Positions 48,101-55,909 of a DNA stretch of 64,000 bases are shown here, one piece after another. Each line of letters opens with the position of its first letter. Position 1 is the first letter of the stretch. The stretch covers positions 36,801,747 through 36,865,746 of the forward strand of contig OY294047.1 of assembly GCA_958510825.1 (NCBI GenBank), given 5' to 3'. The notes beneath the pieces were generated by a model that saw only the letters and a program-made list of their open reading frames with translations, had not been told where the DNA came from and searched no databases. The position numbers were made by a program, and so were the translations under genes. This DNA comes from Brachypterus glaber (lineage: Eukaryota > Arthropoda > Insecta > Coleoptera > Kateretidae).

Positions 48101-51100
48101 ATAAGGTTCATTGACGCCATTTTGAATACGCCATTTTATATTTTTCATTCTTATTGTCAAATTGAATTTAAACAACCCAAAAAAGCATTACCAAGTAAAA
48201 CTTTATAAATTTAACTATTATAAAGGCCATATTGGACCCGCCATTTTGAATTTTTAACTTTTAATGTTCGGTTTTAGCATTCTAAAAACCTTCCTACACC
48301 AATTTTTATATCTGTAGCGTAACAGCCGAATTAATGCCATTTTTGGGTATCGCCCGGACCATAGTGCAGCGTCCAGATATTGAGGAACACTGTAAAATGC
48401 CTGCCGCAGAAGATACTGTTTTGTTTTTGCTTTAAATTGCAACAATGGTAGAGCTTGTACACGCGGAGGCAGTTAGTTTGGATCTAGATAATTTTTTTTT
48501 GAAGGGGCGCGAAGTTTGGTAGGAACCGTCAGAGACAAAGCTTTTTTTTGAGCGTCACCCTGGGGGCTCACCCTGGGGGCTGAGTTCCCCTAGATTTTTT
48601 TCTGGTTACGGCCCTGATTTGTGACTGCTATACTTACAAATGCATTTATTTTTGTTCCAATTTTAGAAAATATGCACCTAACTGGACAATTGATATAATT
48701 AACCTCCTTGTGATAGGCCATCGATAAATTCAAGTTTAAAGGTTAATAATATTAATCTCGATATTAATCATCAATTTCTAATTTTGTTTTTTTCAGCTCA
48801 AGCAAATTACTTAAATAAATTTAAAATATTTATCTACGCGCCTGAGTGAAAAAGCTATTAACTCACGCATTTTGCGTGAGTTAAGAGCTTCTCAACTAGG
48901 GTTTCCAATCCCGAAATTCGGGATCCCGAAAGTTCGGGATATCCCGAAGATTTTTGAATCCCGAAATCCCGAAAAATCCCGAAAATCCCGAAAAAAAATC
49001 CCGAAAATCCCGAAAAATTAGAATTTATTTATTCAACTCGAATCGGGTTACTCGATATGTAATTGTGATTTGCATATAATATTTTTTGTTTACGTCATAG
49101 TCTGTGACTCATAGACCTAACGAAACAATTTCTTGGAAAACGGGCTGAGCATTTTCGAAGAACTGTTTTGAATAACCTACAGAATTTCTTTTAGTCGTTG
49201 TTGGTCCATGTTGTGTGTATATGTGGTAAAAAATAAGTTAATTTTTAAACAAAAATTAATTTTAATTTTGATTTAATTAGGTTTATATAAATATTTTATT
49301 TCAAGTAAGGTCTTATTTAGTTCAGAAAATTACTTATATTCTAAGCTAAATAGGGAATTTTTATTAGGTTGACCCACCAAAATTTCAAATTAAAACATTT
49401 GGGGGTCTCACGGTGAGATTCTCACCCCTTAAATTTGTTCACTGGGGGGGGGGGCTGTGGTAGGGTTAAGAGTATTATCCCTGAATTTTTTCAGAAGTTT
49501 TGAAACAATCTAGAGGTCGCTCATGGCCATTTTTTAAAAGATATGTTTCTTAAGCTAATAAAAAACATAATTTTAATTTAAAATTTTTAAGTTTGTTTAT
49601 AATTACTTTTATATATTTTTTTTTATATGAATTCATATTTTAATGTTGTTTGTTTTGTTGGTACTACCAACTTGGATGTAACTTTTTATTTAATTTATTT
49701 ATTTTAACTTTTAAAAAGTATGTTTTTTTAACTTTTTATTTAATTTATTTATTTTAACTTTTAAAAAATTTGTTTTTTTTTTAACTTTTTATTTAATTTA
49801 TTTGTTTTAACTTTTAAAAAGTTTGTTTTTTTTTTTTTAATAATAAATATTTTACTGAATATTTGTTTTTTTTTCGTGATGCACACATACGATTTGTATA
49901 TAAAAAAAAATTTCTTGCTTTTATTAATGTTTATTTTATTTTTTATTTTTCTTAATTTAGTAAAATATAAATTTAAATAAAATATGGTCAATACTGGTTA
50001 TTTTAATAAAAGTTTTTGGTTTAAATTTTATAATTTTATTTATTTAATATAAGATAATTAATTTCTGATGAAATGAGACATTTTTAAATTTCGGGATCGG
50101 GATCGGGATCGGGATCCCGAACTTTTTGAAATTTTCGGGATTTCGGGATTTCGGGATCGGGATCCCAAAACCTGGATTCCCTATTCTCAACTCCCGCATT
50201 TTCATTAGAGCTTTTTTTATTTTAAAAGAGTCCCTGTAAACTGCGACTAATTTTTAAACGAAACGTCTAAGAGCAGTGGTAGAATTTTAAATTTTCGATC
50301 CGCCTGTCGCGGTTCCAAATCCCTGGCATTTATATCATAAAAGATCAATAATTTGTGCTTTTTAAATTAAACACTCCTATTCCTGATCATAACTACTCCC
50401 ACATTTATTCATTTTTAGATGTAGATTTATTGGAAAGTAGGAGAAAAAAGTCAGATTTATGTTACCTTTTTAAAATATTTAATTGGCTTATTGGTTGCCA
50501 GACTTACTAAGTCAAATACATTTAAATGTTCCGGCTAGGGCCATGCGCAACTTTTCTCCGCTTTTTAAAATCCCATATCACCGTACAAATTACGGTTGTA
50601 ATTCTCCCATGGATAGAGTCATGACTTTAGCGAATAGTTTGGATAATTGTGACTTTACCTTTTCTACTTTGAGATCGTTTAAAACCTCTTTAAAAAGCAT
50701 TAATTTTATTAATGTTTAAATTGCTTATTAATGTTTAAATTTTTTAATTTTAGTATTGTATAGTTTTTTGTTATTTGCAAGGTTATTTGTTCTATTTTTT
50801 TTTTTTTGTTACAATTATTATTTTTTTACATTATATTAGGTTTCTATTATCATGTTATCTCATGTACATTTAATTTTTGTAGTGAGGTTTTCCCGTTAAT
50901 AAATAAATAAATAAATAAATAAAGTTCAGAATTTGTCGAAAAAATTAGGCTAAAAAGTTTCGGCCAATCAGAAAATTCGAGGCGAAATGTGCGAATTGTC
51001 AGCCTATTTTCTCAGATTTCATCTGACTTTAAATTAGGTAGAACAACCCCAAAATTTGGAGTTTCGGGGTGATTTTTGCACAAAATCTCTTCCTTGACTG

Positions 51101-53592
51101 TCGAATTCAATTTTATTCCCGCCAAGTGTGAAAAACCAACGGGAATACATGTGAGAAGCCACCTGCTATCTGGGGTTGACGACAAATGTTACTCTGAAAT
51201 TAGGCTCTAGGCGGGATTTGGGACCAGAAATTAAATCTACGCAACCTTACCAAAAGATTGTTGTATCACAAGTCCGGTTTCGATAAACAATGAGGGCGAC
51301 ATAAGCGTTATTATATCCCAGCTCTTCGTAAACAGGTGTACAGCATTTAATGTTTTCGTTAATACCTTTCTAAAAACAAAATTTTTCCGTACCAAACCCT
51401 TACAGTTTGACGCATGGATCTGTGGCTACGGGAAATATGTCTGGAATGTGTGTGCAAGTGGGAGGCCCGATGTAGGCACGCACGTCTTATAACGCTCTTG
51501 ACGGAAAGAAGAGAGCGCGAATGATTCCTCCCCCTTACGTCGGAGACTTTCTTTCATACGGAGCACTATACCAATTCATTTTTAATACTCCAACGATTCC
51601 ATTTTATATCCGATACCACAGTTCTGAAATTAAATTAAGGTGGTGGGGTGTCAAAAGCCTGGGCTTCTGAGTTTCTCAACTTACGGGCCTAGATAAAATA
51701 TTGTACAATACACGTGAGTTAACCCCATTAATATACTTGTGTGGTTACACAACTTCTACACGCGTATCTTAATAATGCTGTTAACTCACTTGTATCGTAA
51801 ATATTTATTATAAAACTGATTTTCTGCAGTCGATGTCTCAAAACATTTAAAAGTTAATAGGGTAGACTGTAGTAAATACTAAACACTACATTCTTAAATG
51901 AGAATGCCCCACGAAACGAAATGTTAAACTTCCTTAAACTTGGCCTTTAAAATTCAAGACAATTATTTTTTTTATTCTAATGGAAATTAAAAATCTGTCT
52001 TAAGTTAAGATTCTTATCCCTTTGACGGACAAGCGGCTAAAGCCGTGCGATTCATCGTCAAGCGGTAAAGCCGCTTGCTGGGCTACGGAACGAATGATAA
52101 AACAACGCTTAGAACATGACGAATACACGGCGCGATTTTTTTGGTCGATAACAAAAATGGCCCAACGCGAAACTAGGCTTTATAATTCGACTTTTTATTT
52201 GCAGTTTATTTTTTTAGACTAAATTTATTAAATTGGCAAATAATATTAAACTTTTGTTTTAGCGCCTAGATATTTTAACTGTTTTTAACTAATTTGGGTC
52301 ACTGATTTCAAAAATATTTATATAATGCACATACTTAAGCGGAAACTGATATTATTTTTGAAATTAGAGACCCAAAATTAGTTAAAAAGAGTAAAAATAC
52401 CTAATAAGTTTAATAAACTTGGTTCAAACGCAACACTAAAAATAAAAAAAATAAAAAGTTGAAAACATTATTTTTCGCAAATAAGTTTTTTACCAAAACA
52501 GACAAACAAACGTCTCATCTATTTTATTTTAAATTTTTTATAGATTTTTTATAAATTCCATTATCTCATTATTTTTATAAAACGCAAAAATTGCCAAAAA
52601 GTTGATTACAGTAACCTTATTGCATTGCTTTCAAAATTTTTTAGTCATTGATTAATCATTATGAAATTTTAATGATAATATGTGTCTCGATAATTACTGC
52701 TAATTTACCAATAATTTGTTTTTTTTTTTCTAATTTGATTTTAAGTCGTTTCCAGGTAATCTAAAACAATGGTGAATATTTAGTTATTTTGATAAAAATA
52801 TTTTTCCTGCAGTAAAAACTACATTTATACTGCTAATACATAAATAAATAAATAAATATACCCTGCTGAAAATGACGGGTCTGGGCGGGTATAAATGGTG
52901 CATAAACCGGACTTGAGCGGATGAAATTCACCCTCCCAAGTCCGGTCTATGCAACATTTATACCCGCGCAGACCCGTCATTTTCAATAGGGTACTAATAC
53001 TACTGCAATAAATAAATAAATATATTAATTTTATAATTAAAAAATATATTACTCAGAAAAATCTAATCTTGTAAAACCAATAAGAAATTATTTTAATTAA
53101 AAAAAAATTCTTTTTGATACTTGAAAACAAAGGTCTTTTTAATAAAATATTTTGACTTGACAAAAAAAAAATGTTGCGACCACTGCTGAGCAAAAAAGTA
53201 TGTTTTTAAGCTCAAAAATATTTCCTCTTGGGGTAAGTAAAATACACCTAGGCTTAGATAGACACAAGCTATATGAATATTTGACTTAAATTTAAATTTT
53301 TTTCGTAAATAAGAAAAAAGTCGTCAAGATATGTAACGCACACAGTAAACGGTATATTGCATTTTACCAATATTTTTTACTAAATTTTTTTCAAAAAAAC
53401 TTTTTTTTTTTCGCGAAAACCGAAAAAACGTTTACAAAAACGGACAGACAGACATTAAAAAAAATTGATTATTTTTTCATGAAAGAAATTCAAAACTAGC
53501 TAATAATACTATTCTAGCGCAGGCTCCTTGAATAGTGTAATAATACTTAATTACTTACCAAATAAAATACAGAATAATCCAAATTGATACAT
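26903..53592 (-). CDS. Predicted type I single-pass membrane protein gene (at least four exons)
   Basis: Minus-strand exons 53592-53559, 35650-35393, 34491-34278 and 26975-26903 join in phase (1, 1, 2, 0) across canonical sites to give 193 codons, with a possible final ATA TAA at 24317-24312. The protein has a hydrophobic start split across exons 1 and 2 (MYQFGLFCILF, then VFWTPMITS), an acidic/Ser/Thr-rich ectodomain with three N-glycosylation sequons (NNS, NFT, NHS), one membrane helix (about 142-162, IAAILAAVFVIISVVAYAGL), a basic SWRR stop-transfer and a short acidic tail (RYGSREILVEDDDFSLPNDR). I do not recognise the family; a surface receptor or adaptor-like protein is only a guess. Introns are about 18, 0.9 and 7.3 kb; intron 2 contains a complete MITE. 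The link to exon 1 is the least certain, resting on phase and signal peptide logic. Confidence 0.6.
27000..27880. other. Intron DNA: A/T-rich simple sequence and unclassified repeat
   Basis: GCGCCTGCGCTAGAATAG (27050) is repeated inverted near 53512, with similar flanking GTCTGTCTGATGTCACG-type sequence, so a dispersed repeat starts here. From 27720 the GGCCGTAGCTCCTTTAGGGT block resembles the interior of the MITE at 61711-62249. No gene. Confidence 0.5.
27879..27943. repeat. Small hairpin
   Basis: AGTATAGTCTGCAACAAATG and CACTTGTTGCAAAATATACT pair around AATGGAATATGCATCATT. Confidence 0.6.
28360..29137. mobile_element. Element with CTACGATCC inverted ends and CGAGCCGTCAGGCGAGTG motif
   Basis: TTATATATACTATTTTTCCT..ACGATCC near 28460-28483 is inverted at 29105-29137 (GGATCGTAGGAAAAAACTAT). 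Left of it, 28360-28460 carries the ACTAGTGTGGAAA..ACGAGCCGTCAGGCGAGTG block shared with 21125-21300. The interior is stop-poor on the minus strand in several frames at once, none with a recognisable domain, so I do not call a gene. Confidence 0.5.
29177..29262 (+). repeat. 10-bp tandem repeat (AATGTAAAAG)
   Basis: About eight tandem copies of AATGTAAAAG or AATGTAAAAT. Confidence 0.9.
29710..29905 (+). repeat. 49-bp minisatellite, four copies
   Basis: GTCTATGCAAAATATTACCA starts at 29710, 29759, 29808 and 29857, giving a regular 49-bp period; each unit includes GGACTATGTAAT. Confidence 0.92.
30038..30116. repeat. (TATGTA)n microsatellite
   Basis: About a dozen TATATG hexamers in a row. Confidence 0.95.
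30165..30396. mobile_element. Palindromic MITE with CACTGTAAAAAAA ends
   Basis: Ends CACTGTAAAAAAAATG and TTTTTTTTGTAGTG. The arms pair for about 90 bp (GTGTAAATTTACATGCTAAA; GAGATTTAACTTGTAATTTT). Confidence 0.8.
30405..30618 (+). repeat. 25-bp tandem repeat in a higher-order duplication
   Basis: CAGGTTTTTTATGGGTATTA with ATATAA recurs five to six times. A larger unit starting GGTTTTTTGTTACTTTAATA is present twice (about 30410 and 30500). Confidence 0.85.
30760..30901 (+). CDS. Possible terminal coding exon, unknown gene
   Basis: TTTCTCCGTGTCCGTGTCCAG is a good acceptor ending at 30759. From 30761 a 46-codon stop-free frame runs to TAA at 30899-30901 (IVEPRSKVSKVKLFGTHAYG, later FSWDFSGMGGFL). 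A second stop-free frame follows another acceptor at about 30709 (NKICHVYKLSPCPCP), so which frame is real, if either, is unclear. No family recognised and no partner exon found. Confidence 0.25.
31356..31808. mobile_element. TGACGTCA-rich foldback element
   Basis: ACCCAGCCGCAGAGC and GTCTGCGGACTGGGT are inverted ends. The interior carries repeated TGACGTCA, GACGTC and TTTTGACG words facing both ways, with a low-complexity AT centre. Confidence 0.7.
31809..33423. other. Intron/intergenic AT-rich DNA, no gene seen
   Basis: Contains a small inverted motif CCTACTAGGCGACGCCTAGTC at 32342-32362 but no supported gene, RNA or complete element. Confidence 0.6.
33424..33690. mobile_element. Palindromic MITE with AATTGTGGAGCAAACAT ends
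   Basis: AATTGTGGAGCAAACATCCA and TGCATGTTTGCTCCACAATT are inverted; the arms include AAAACCGATAAATCCA. Confidence 0.8.
34024..34218 (-). mobile_element. tRNA-derived SINE-like sequence
   Basis: On the minus strand, box A-like GTCCGAGGCGGTTACGGCG (34208-34190) is followed 31 bp later by box B-like GGTTCGAGTCC (34158-34148), then a non-tRNA body with a CTGTCTG-type repeat. The head resembles a Ser/Leu-type tRNA but cannot fold into a full cloverleaf that I can support, so a SINE head is likelier than a tRNA gene. Confidence 0.5.
34278..34491 (-). CDS. Exon 3 of the membrane protein gene (transmembrane segment)
   Basis: Acceptor ATATATTTCAG and donor CTGGA|GTAAGTAC. It encodes residues 98-169 of the predicted protein, with juxtamembrane acidic sequence, an NHS sequon, the helix AAILAAVFVIISVVAYAGLL and SWRRYLE. 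Confidence 0.75.
34651..35356. mobile_element. Mariner-type MITE with CAGGGTGCCCG ends
   Basis: Inverted ends CAGGGTGCCCGTTTTTTGAC and complement, flanked by TA (34649-34650, 35357-35358). Arms share GCATGGGTATTTCGG and AAGATACAAGATCGGTT. A second palindrome (GACCTACGCGCATGCGTGAG and complement, 34791-34888) lies inside. The element sits in intron 2 of the membrane protein gene. Confidence 0.85.
35393..35650 (-). CDS. Exon 2 of the membrane protein gene (ectodomain)
   Basis: Acceptor TTTTTAATTTTAG and donor ATATCAG|GTATAT. An 85-codon stop-free stretch rich in Ser/Thr/Glu, with NNS and NFT sequons. It begins with two bases completing a Val codon after exon 1. Confidence 0.7.
35651..35883. 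other. Intron DNA without recognisable feature
   Basis: Unique-looking AT-rich DNA between exon 2 and the next repeat; nothing supported. Confidence 0.5.
35884..36283. mobile_element. Element with AAGGGCGTAGAT ends and GGCGCC-rich tandem interior
   Basis: Ends AAGGGCGTAGATC and CATCTACGCCCTT are inverted. The interior repeats a ~45-bp unit containing GCTTTGTCCCTGACGGTTTC and TACCAAACTTGGCGCCC four times. Related copies at 43784-44108 and 44251-44560. Confidence 0.75.
36287..36325. repeat. Fragment of the 52861-52991 MITE
   Basis: TGCACCATTTATACCCGCCC and AGACCCGTCATTTTC match one arm of that element. Confidence 0.7.
36340..37570 (+). repeat. Duplicated ~0.7 kb repeat (two copies)
   Basis: The segments 36340-36710 and 37030-37570 are similar: GTGGGCCCCCATTTT, TTATGTAATTTTTTAACAA, TTCATTACAGTCTGCCGA, TTAGGAATAATTTTT, ACCGCGAGT. 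A MITE (36720-36980) separates them. Confidence 0.7.
36720..36980. mobile_element. CACTA-like MITE with TTA target duplication
   Basis: Ends CACTGGTCT and AGACCAGTG are bordered by TTA on both sides (36717-36719, 36981-36983). About 85-bp arms (TCTTCTCCAAGGACTAAACC). CACTG tips with 3-bp duplications fit EnSpm/CACTA, by inference. Confidence 0.75.
37609..38012. mobile_element. CACTA-like MITE with nested insertion, TTA target duplication
   Basis: Ends CACAGCCACACAAAAAA and TTATGTGGCTGTG, with TTA on both sides (37606-37608, 38013-38015). It is interrupted by a Harbinger-like MITE at 37742-37882. Confidence 0.75.
37742..37882. mobile_element. PIF/Harbinger-like MITE (copy 5, nested)
   Basis: The left tip has lost GGGAAC; the right tip CTTGAACGTTCCC is intact. 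It sits inside the CACTA-like MITE, so it inserted later. Confidence 0.8.
38138..38379. mobile_element. PIF/Harbinger-like MITE (copy 6)
   Basis: Ends AGGAACGTTCAAGTATTACG and complement with AAA flanks (38135-38137, 38380-38382). Closely matches copies 2 and 3. Confidence 0.85.
38392..38535. mobile_element. Near-perfect hairpin MITE
   Basis: GGCTTAGTTTACACCATGGG and complement; about 65-bp arms around a ~15-bp loop. Confidence 0.85.
38908..40086 (+). CDS. Last two exons of an unrecognised plus-strand gene
   Basis: Exon 38908-38954 (acceptor TTTTTGTTACAG, donor ACAG|GTAAGA) encodes NYISWRRQSYKQRQY in its only open frame and ends with two bases. The acceptor GGATATAG at 39940-39941 restores Arg and continues QDLCEFVFNCNENNGSGSSA, a basic middle and WNLKPPRV to TAG at 40084-40086. 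Phase agreement and gene-like composition support a real 3' end of 63 codons. The product tail has two cysteines, a Gly/Ser/Asn linker and an Arg/Lys-rich end. I do not recognise it and found no upstream exon. It is nested on the opposite strand in the ~18 kb first intron of the membrane protein gene. No clear AATAAA follows before a MITE at 40123. Confidence 0.5.
38964..39911. mobile_element. Foldback element filling an intron
   Basis: CCTAGTAGTCCAGTCAAATAA-type left end and its inverted partner (TTATTTGACTGGATTCTAGG) enclose arms of about 200 bp (AAATTGCAATAAATGTACAT, TTTGCGTAGGGGATGTCCGC, AAATTTTAGGGGTGAG). It occupies all but ~9 and 30 bp of the 38955-39941 intron. Confidence 0.8.
40123..40347. 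mobile_element. Palindromic MITE with CTGAGGTGACTTCGG ends
   Basis: CTGAGGTGACTTCGGACGAG and its partner (AGAAGTCACCTCGG) are inverted; arms include CTTCTGAACCAAAGCACGTG and GTGTAAAAGTTGTG. Confidence 0.8.
40397..40767 (+). repeat. ~196-bp tandem duplication
   Basis: Two copies starting GTGTTGTTTGTGTTCTTATT and sharing TAAAATGATAAGGTTCTATG and AACCCCATAATGAAGAACTA. Confidence 0.9.
40440..41125 (+). repeat. Cluster of polypyrimidine-CAGGTA motifs
   Basis: TTTATTTCAGGTA, CTTTCAGGTA, TTTTTTTCAGGTA, TTTTTTACAGGTA and close variants occur about eight times in under 700 bp, partly because of the 196-bp duplication. Confidence 0.6.
41541..42165. repeat. GC-richer unclassified segment with three ~60-bp tandem units
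   Basis: AATTCCCTCAAGAGGGAATG with GATAGGNAGGGTTACACG recurs at about 41656, 41718 and 41778. CCCGGGTTCGTTTCCCGGG (minus strand, about 41577) resembles a box B but lacks a box A. On the minus strand, 41955-41746 has a 69-codon Cys-containing frame (NCPLCKFGLTDVRVGTTLSF) that I cannot place; it runs through the tandem units. Probably part of a retroelement. Confidence 0.4.
42166..43783. other. Intron DNA, no gene recognised
   Basis: A CCGAATGTTCGATACTCCGA / CAGATTATCG imperfect repeat lies at about 42775-42900. A 35-codon ATG frame near 43454 (MVQFLGVLVVLFKD) is too short to call. Otherwise AT-rich. Confidence 0.5.
43784..44703 (+). repeat. Tandem-duplicated AAGGGCGTAGAT element with downstream sequence
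   Basis: AGGGCCGGCCTTTCAAGCCT occurs at 43828 and 44251, and CTATGATTCAAACTAACTTC at about 44224 and 44678, so a ~430-450-bp unit is present twice in tandem. The first copy has both element ends (43784-44108). Confidence 0.85.
44109..44165 (-). mobile_element. tRNA-like segment (SINE head), copy 1
   Basis: On the minus strand TGTAACATAGGTACAGCGCT is box A-like and GGATTCGAGCTCC is box B-like with normal spacing. Duplicated at about 44561-44617. No full cloverleaf. Confidence 0.3.
44704..46288. other. AT-rich intron DNA, nothing recognised
   Basis: No coding, RNA or clear terminal repeats. Slightly GC-richer at 45450-45540. Confidence 0.55.
46289..46751. mobile_element. Foldback MITE with ATGTAATGCTACG ends
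   Basis: ATGTAATGCTACGCATTCAA and the partner GTTCGTAGCATTACAT are inverted; arms continue with TAGTAAATGAATGGTATATT. A second palindrome (AACTTCCTATCCATTTGTAAC and complement) is at the centre. A partial copy lies at 53335-53375. Confidence 0.8.
47129..47372. mobile_element. Palindromic MITE with CCAACGAACTAA ends
   Basis: CCAACGAACTAACAACTCTT and AAGAGTTATTAGTTCGTTGG. Fragments at 1971-2020 and 54906-54935. Confidence 0.8.
47373..48896. other. Intron DNA with repeat scraps
   Basis: 48500-48620 resembles the GGCGCC-repeat family (GTTTGGTAGGAACCGTCAGA) and the GGGGGCTGAGTTCCCC repeats. 48852-48888 is a small hairpin (TTAACTCACGCA / TGCGTGAGTTAA). No gene. Confidence 0.5.
48897..50183. mobile_element. 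hAT-like non-autonomous element with CCCGAAAA arms
   Basis: An exact 8-bp duplication TTCTCAAC (48889-48896 and 50184-50191) borders inverted tips TAGGGTTTCCA and TAGGGAATCCA, both as expected for hAT. The left arm repeats CCCGAAATCCCGAAAA and the right arm GGGATCGGGATC/TTTCGGGATT. The interior is AT-rich with a ~60-bp tandem repeat (TTTTTAACTTTTTATTTAAT, about 49680-49840) and a block at 49370-49530 shared with 62405-62535. No transposase. Confidence 0.88.
50340..50932 (+). mobile_element. LINE ORF2 C-terminus and (AAAT)n tail
   Basis: Two adjacent frames give DLCYLFKIFNWLI (frame 1, about 50400-50490) then DLLSQIHLNVPARAMRNFSP and PYHRTNYGCNSPMDR (50483-50719). This is the conserved C-terminal layout of Jockey/CR1-group LINE proteins, broken by a frameshift. 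The tail AATAAATAAATAAATAAAT ends at 50932. Confidence 0.8.
50933..52279. other. GC-richer unique-looking segment with ambiguous open frames
   Basis: The stretch 51000-51560 is less AT-rich than its surroundings. On the minus strand 51369-51251 is framed by TTTTGTTTTTAG and TTTTG|GTAAGG and reads KGINENIKCCTPVYEELGYN in phase 0. On the plus strand a stop-free frame with no ATG runs about 51233-51491. I cannot decide between them. Confidence 0.35.
52270..52395. mobile_element. Imperfect hairpin
   Basis: TTTTTAACTAATTTGGGTCA and GACCCAAAATTAGTTAAAAA pair, continuing through TTTCAAAAATA. Confidence 0.7.
52861..52991. mobile_element. Palindromic MITE, TA flanks
   Basis: CCCTGCTGAAAATGACGGGT and complement, TA on both sides. 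A fragment lies at 36287-36325. Confidence 0.8.
53000..53558. other. Intron DNA with repeat scraps
   Basis: 53335-53530 pairs with elements at 46289 (GTAAACGGTATATTGCATTT) and 27050 (TCTAGCGCAGGC). No gene. Confidence 0.5.
53559..53592 (-). CDS. Probable first coding exon of the membrane protein gene (signal peptide start)
   Basis: ATG at 53592 gives MYQFGLFCILF and one base before TTTG|GTAAGTAATT, a consensus donor. Phase 1 fits the exon at 35650, and the hydrophobic run continues there. It could instead join a nearer exon that I did not find. Confidence 0.5.
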
Positions 53593-54235
53593 ATTCACAA
53601 AAAATCACGCACTTAAAACTTTTTAAACACTCCAATTAGAAATATTTTTATTACTACCTCGTTTTACGCTGTTAAAATAATATTTGCTACGTTTATTGAT
53701 ATAATAGATATAAAAAATTTTCATATCAGATAATCGCTATTGTTTCGTACTTCATCTGTTTCGTATGTCATTTGTTTAGCATTACATTTGTTTCGTACTT
53801 CATTTATTTTTTAAACAAATGAAAATCGGTGCGCTTTTTCGAATCAACGGAAAACAAGTGAACGCTGGTCAGCGGACGCTAGATTGTACTCAGACTTGAC
53901 GTGAGTCATTTCTTTCCTTGGTACTTTACTAGGTAGTTGAGTACCTGACACTCAAATTAAGAGAAATGTGGAAACACTGAGTTTTCATAACCACGCCTGA
54001 AAGCATGTCCAATCGATATGAAACTTTTAGTACTTGCTCGCAAACTGCAACCAACCGGCGCGCCGCGGCGTCTCTAAAATAAAAATTTCCCCTAAAGTTT
54101 TCTGCCTAGGCCAAGTACTGCTTAATGGGAAATTTGACCCTGTGCACAGAATTAGGGGAAGTTGGAGAACATAAGCTTTGATGGTTTGTATAAAATAGGG
54201 TTTTCATTTAAATATATTTTTTTATTTAGAAGGTG
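53593..54235. other. Upstream region of the membrane protein gene
   Basis: Likely 5' UTR and promoter side. Includes TTTCGTACTTCATNTGTTT repeats (53735-53800) and a GC-rich GGCGCGCCGCGGCGTC (54057-54072). No repeat family or TATA box identified with confidence. Confidence 0.35.
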
Positions 54236-54713
<478 letters not shown>

Positions 54714-55184
54714 TTAATTTTAGGTATTTTACACGATATTGGACTGATGTGACTACAACGAATTTTGAATAGACACTCTTCACTATTTAGAGCTACTTTT
54801 AAATAAAATTAAATAAAAAAAAGTAAAATTAGTCATCTTATCATCAAGGAACTAACCTTGTTGACAAAGAAAAAAAAATCTAAAAAAAACCTTTATTTTT
54901 TTATTCTAGAAAGAAGAGTTACTAGTTCGTTGTGAACATTGCAGCATTGCACGTTTTGAGTCTACAGTACTCAAAGTACCGTACTTAGTAAGCTATATGG
55001 TTAGCGCTTTAACAAATATTAAATGACCAATAGGGAAATAAAATAGTTATTTACTTTAATCGATGCTAATTAACACGTTCGAATATTATTGACATTAATA
55101 AAACCTTTTGTTTGGCATTAAATGGAGTAAATATTTGATTTGAAAACTGAAAATAAAACTAAGCGAGCTACCCATGGCCTTATA

Positions 55185-55907
55185 CAGTGCGGTCCAAAAG
55201 TCACCCCCCCCCCCTTTTAACTTTTGAACGAGTTGAGATATCGACTTCAAATTTAGAACACTTAAATAAGACAACTTAAACTATCTTTTAGCATATATTT
55301 GATATTTTCAGCTCTTAAAATGTGGGCAGGGGGGCATAGGGGGACATATTTTTAAATGGAAAGGGGGGTCGTGTGATACATCATTTTAAAGCTTATAACA
55401 TTCTATATTTAAACTAACATTTTTAATTTTTTTAAAAATGTTTTTTAAGGTTTTGATTTTTCAATTTTTTGTGCTAAAACATTCCATTTTTTAAGTTTTT
55501 TTTATAAACTTATATTTATGTCAACTAAAATTAGTTTAAAAGTATAATAAACATTTTTTTATGATGAAATTAGGCATTTTTAAAAAAATATTTGTTTTTT
55601 TTTTCAGAGGAATTTTGACATTAATACCCATTTTCAACCCCATTTTAAACTCATTTTTTTTTAATTTAAAAATATGGAGTTAAATGGAGAATTTTATAAG
55701 CTTTAAAATTATGTATTACACGACCCCCCTGTCCATTAAAAAAAATGTGCCCCCATGCCCCCCTGCCCACATTTTAAGAGCTGAAAGTATTAAATATATG
55801 CTAAAAGATAGTTTAAGTTGTCTTATTTAAAAGTTCCAAATTTGAAGTCGATATCTCAACTGGTTCAAAAGTTAAGAGGAGGGGGGGGTGACTTTTGGAC
55901 CGCTCTG
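55185..55907. mobile_element. Mariner/pogo-type MITE (second complete copy, TA flanks)
   Basis: CAGTGCGGTCCAAAAGTCAC and GACTTTTGGACCGCTCTG with TA on both sides. Closely matches 7324-8050. Confidence 0.92.
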
Positions 55908-55909
55908 TA

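Noticed and set aside
51251..51500. Joining 51486-51389 to 51369-51251 as two exons
   Set aside because: The implied intron would be about 34 bp, shorter than spliceosomal introns allow, and the frames do not match.
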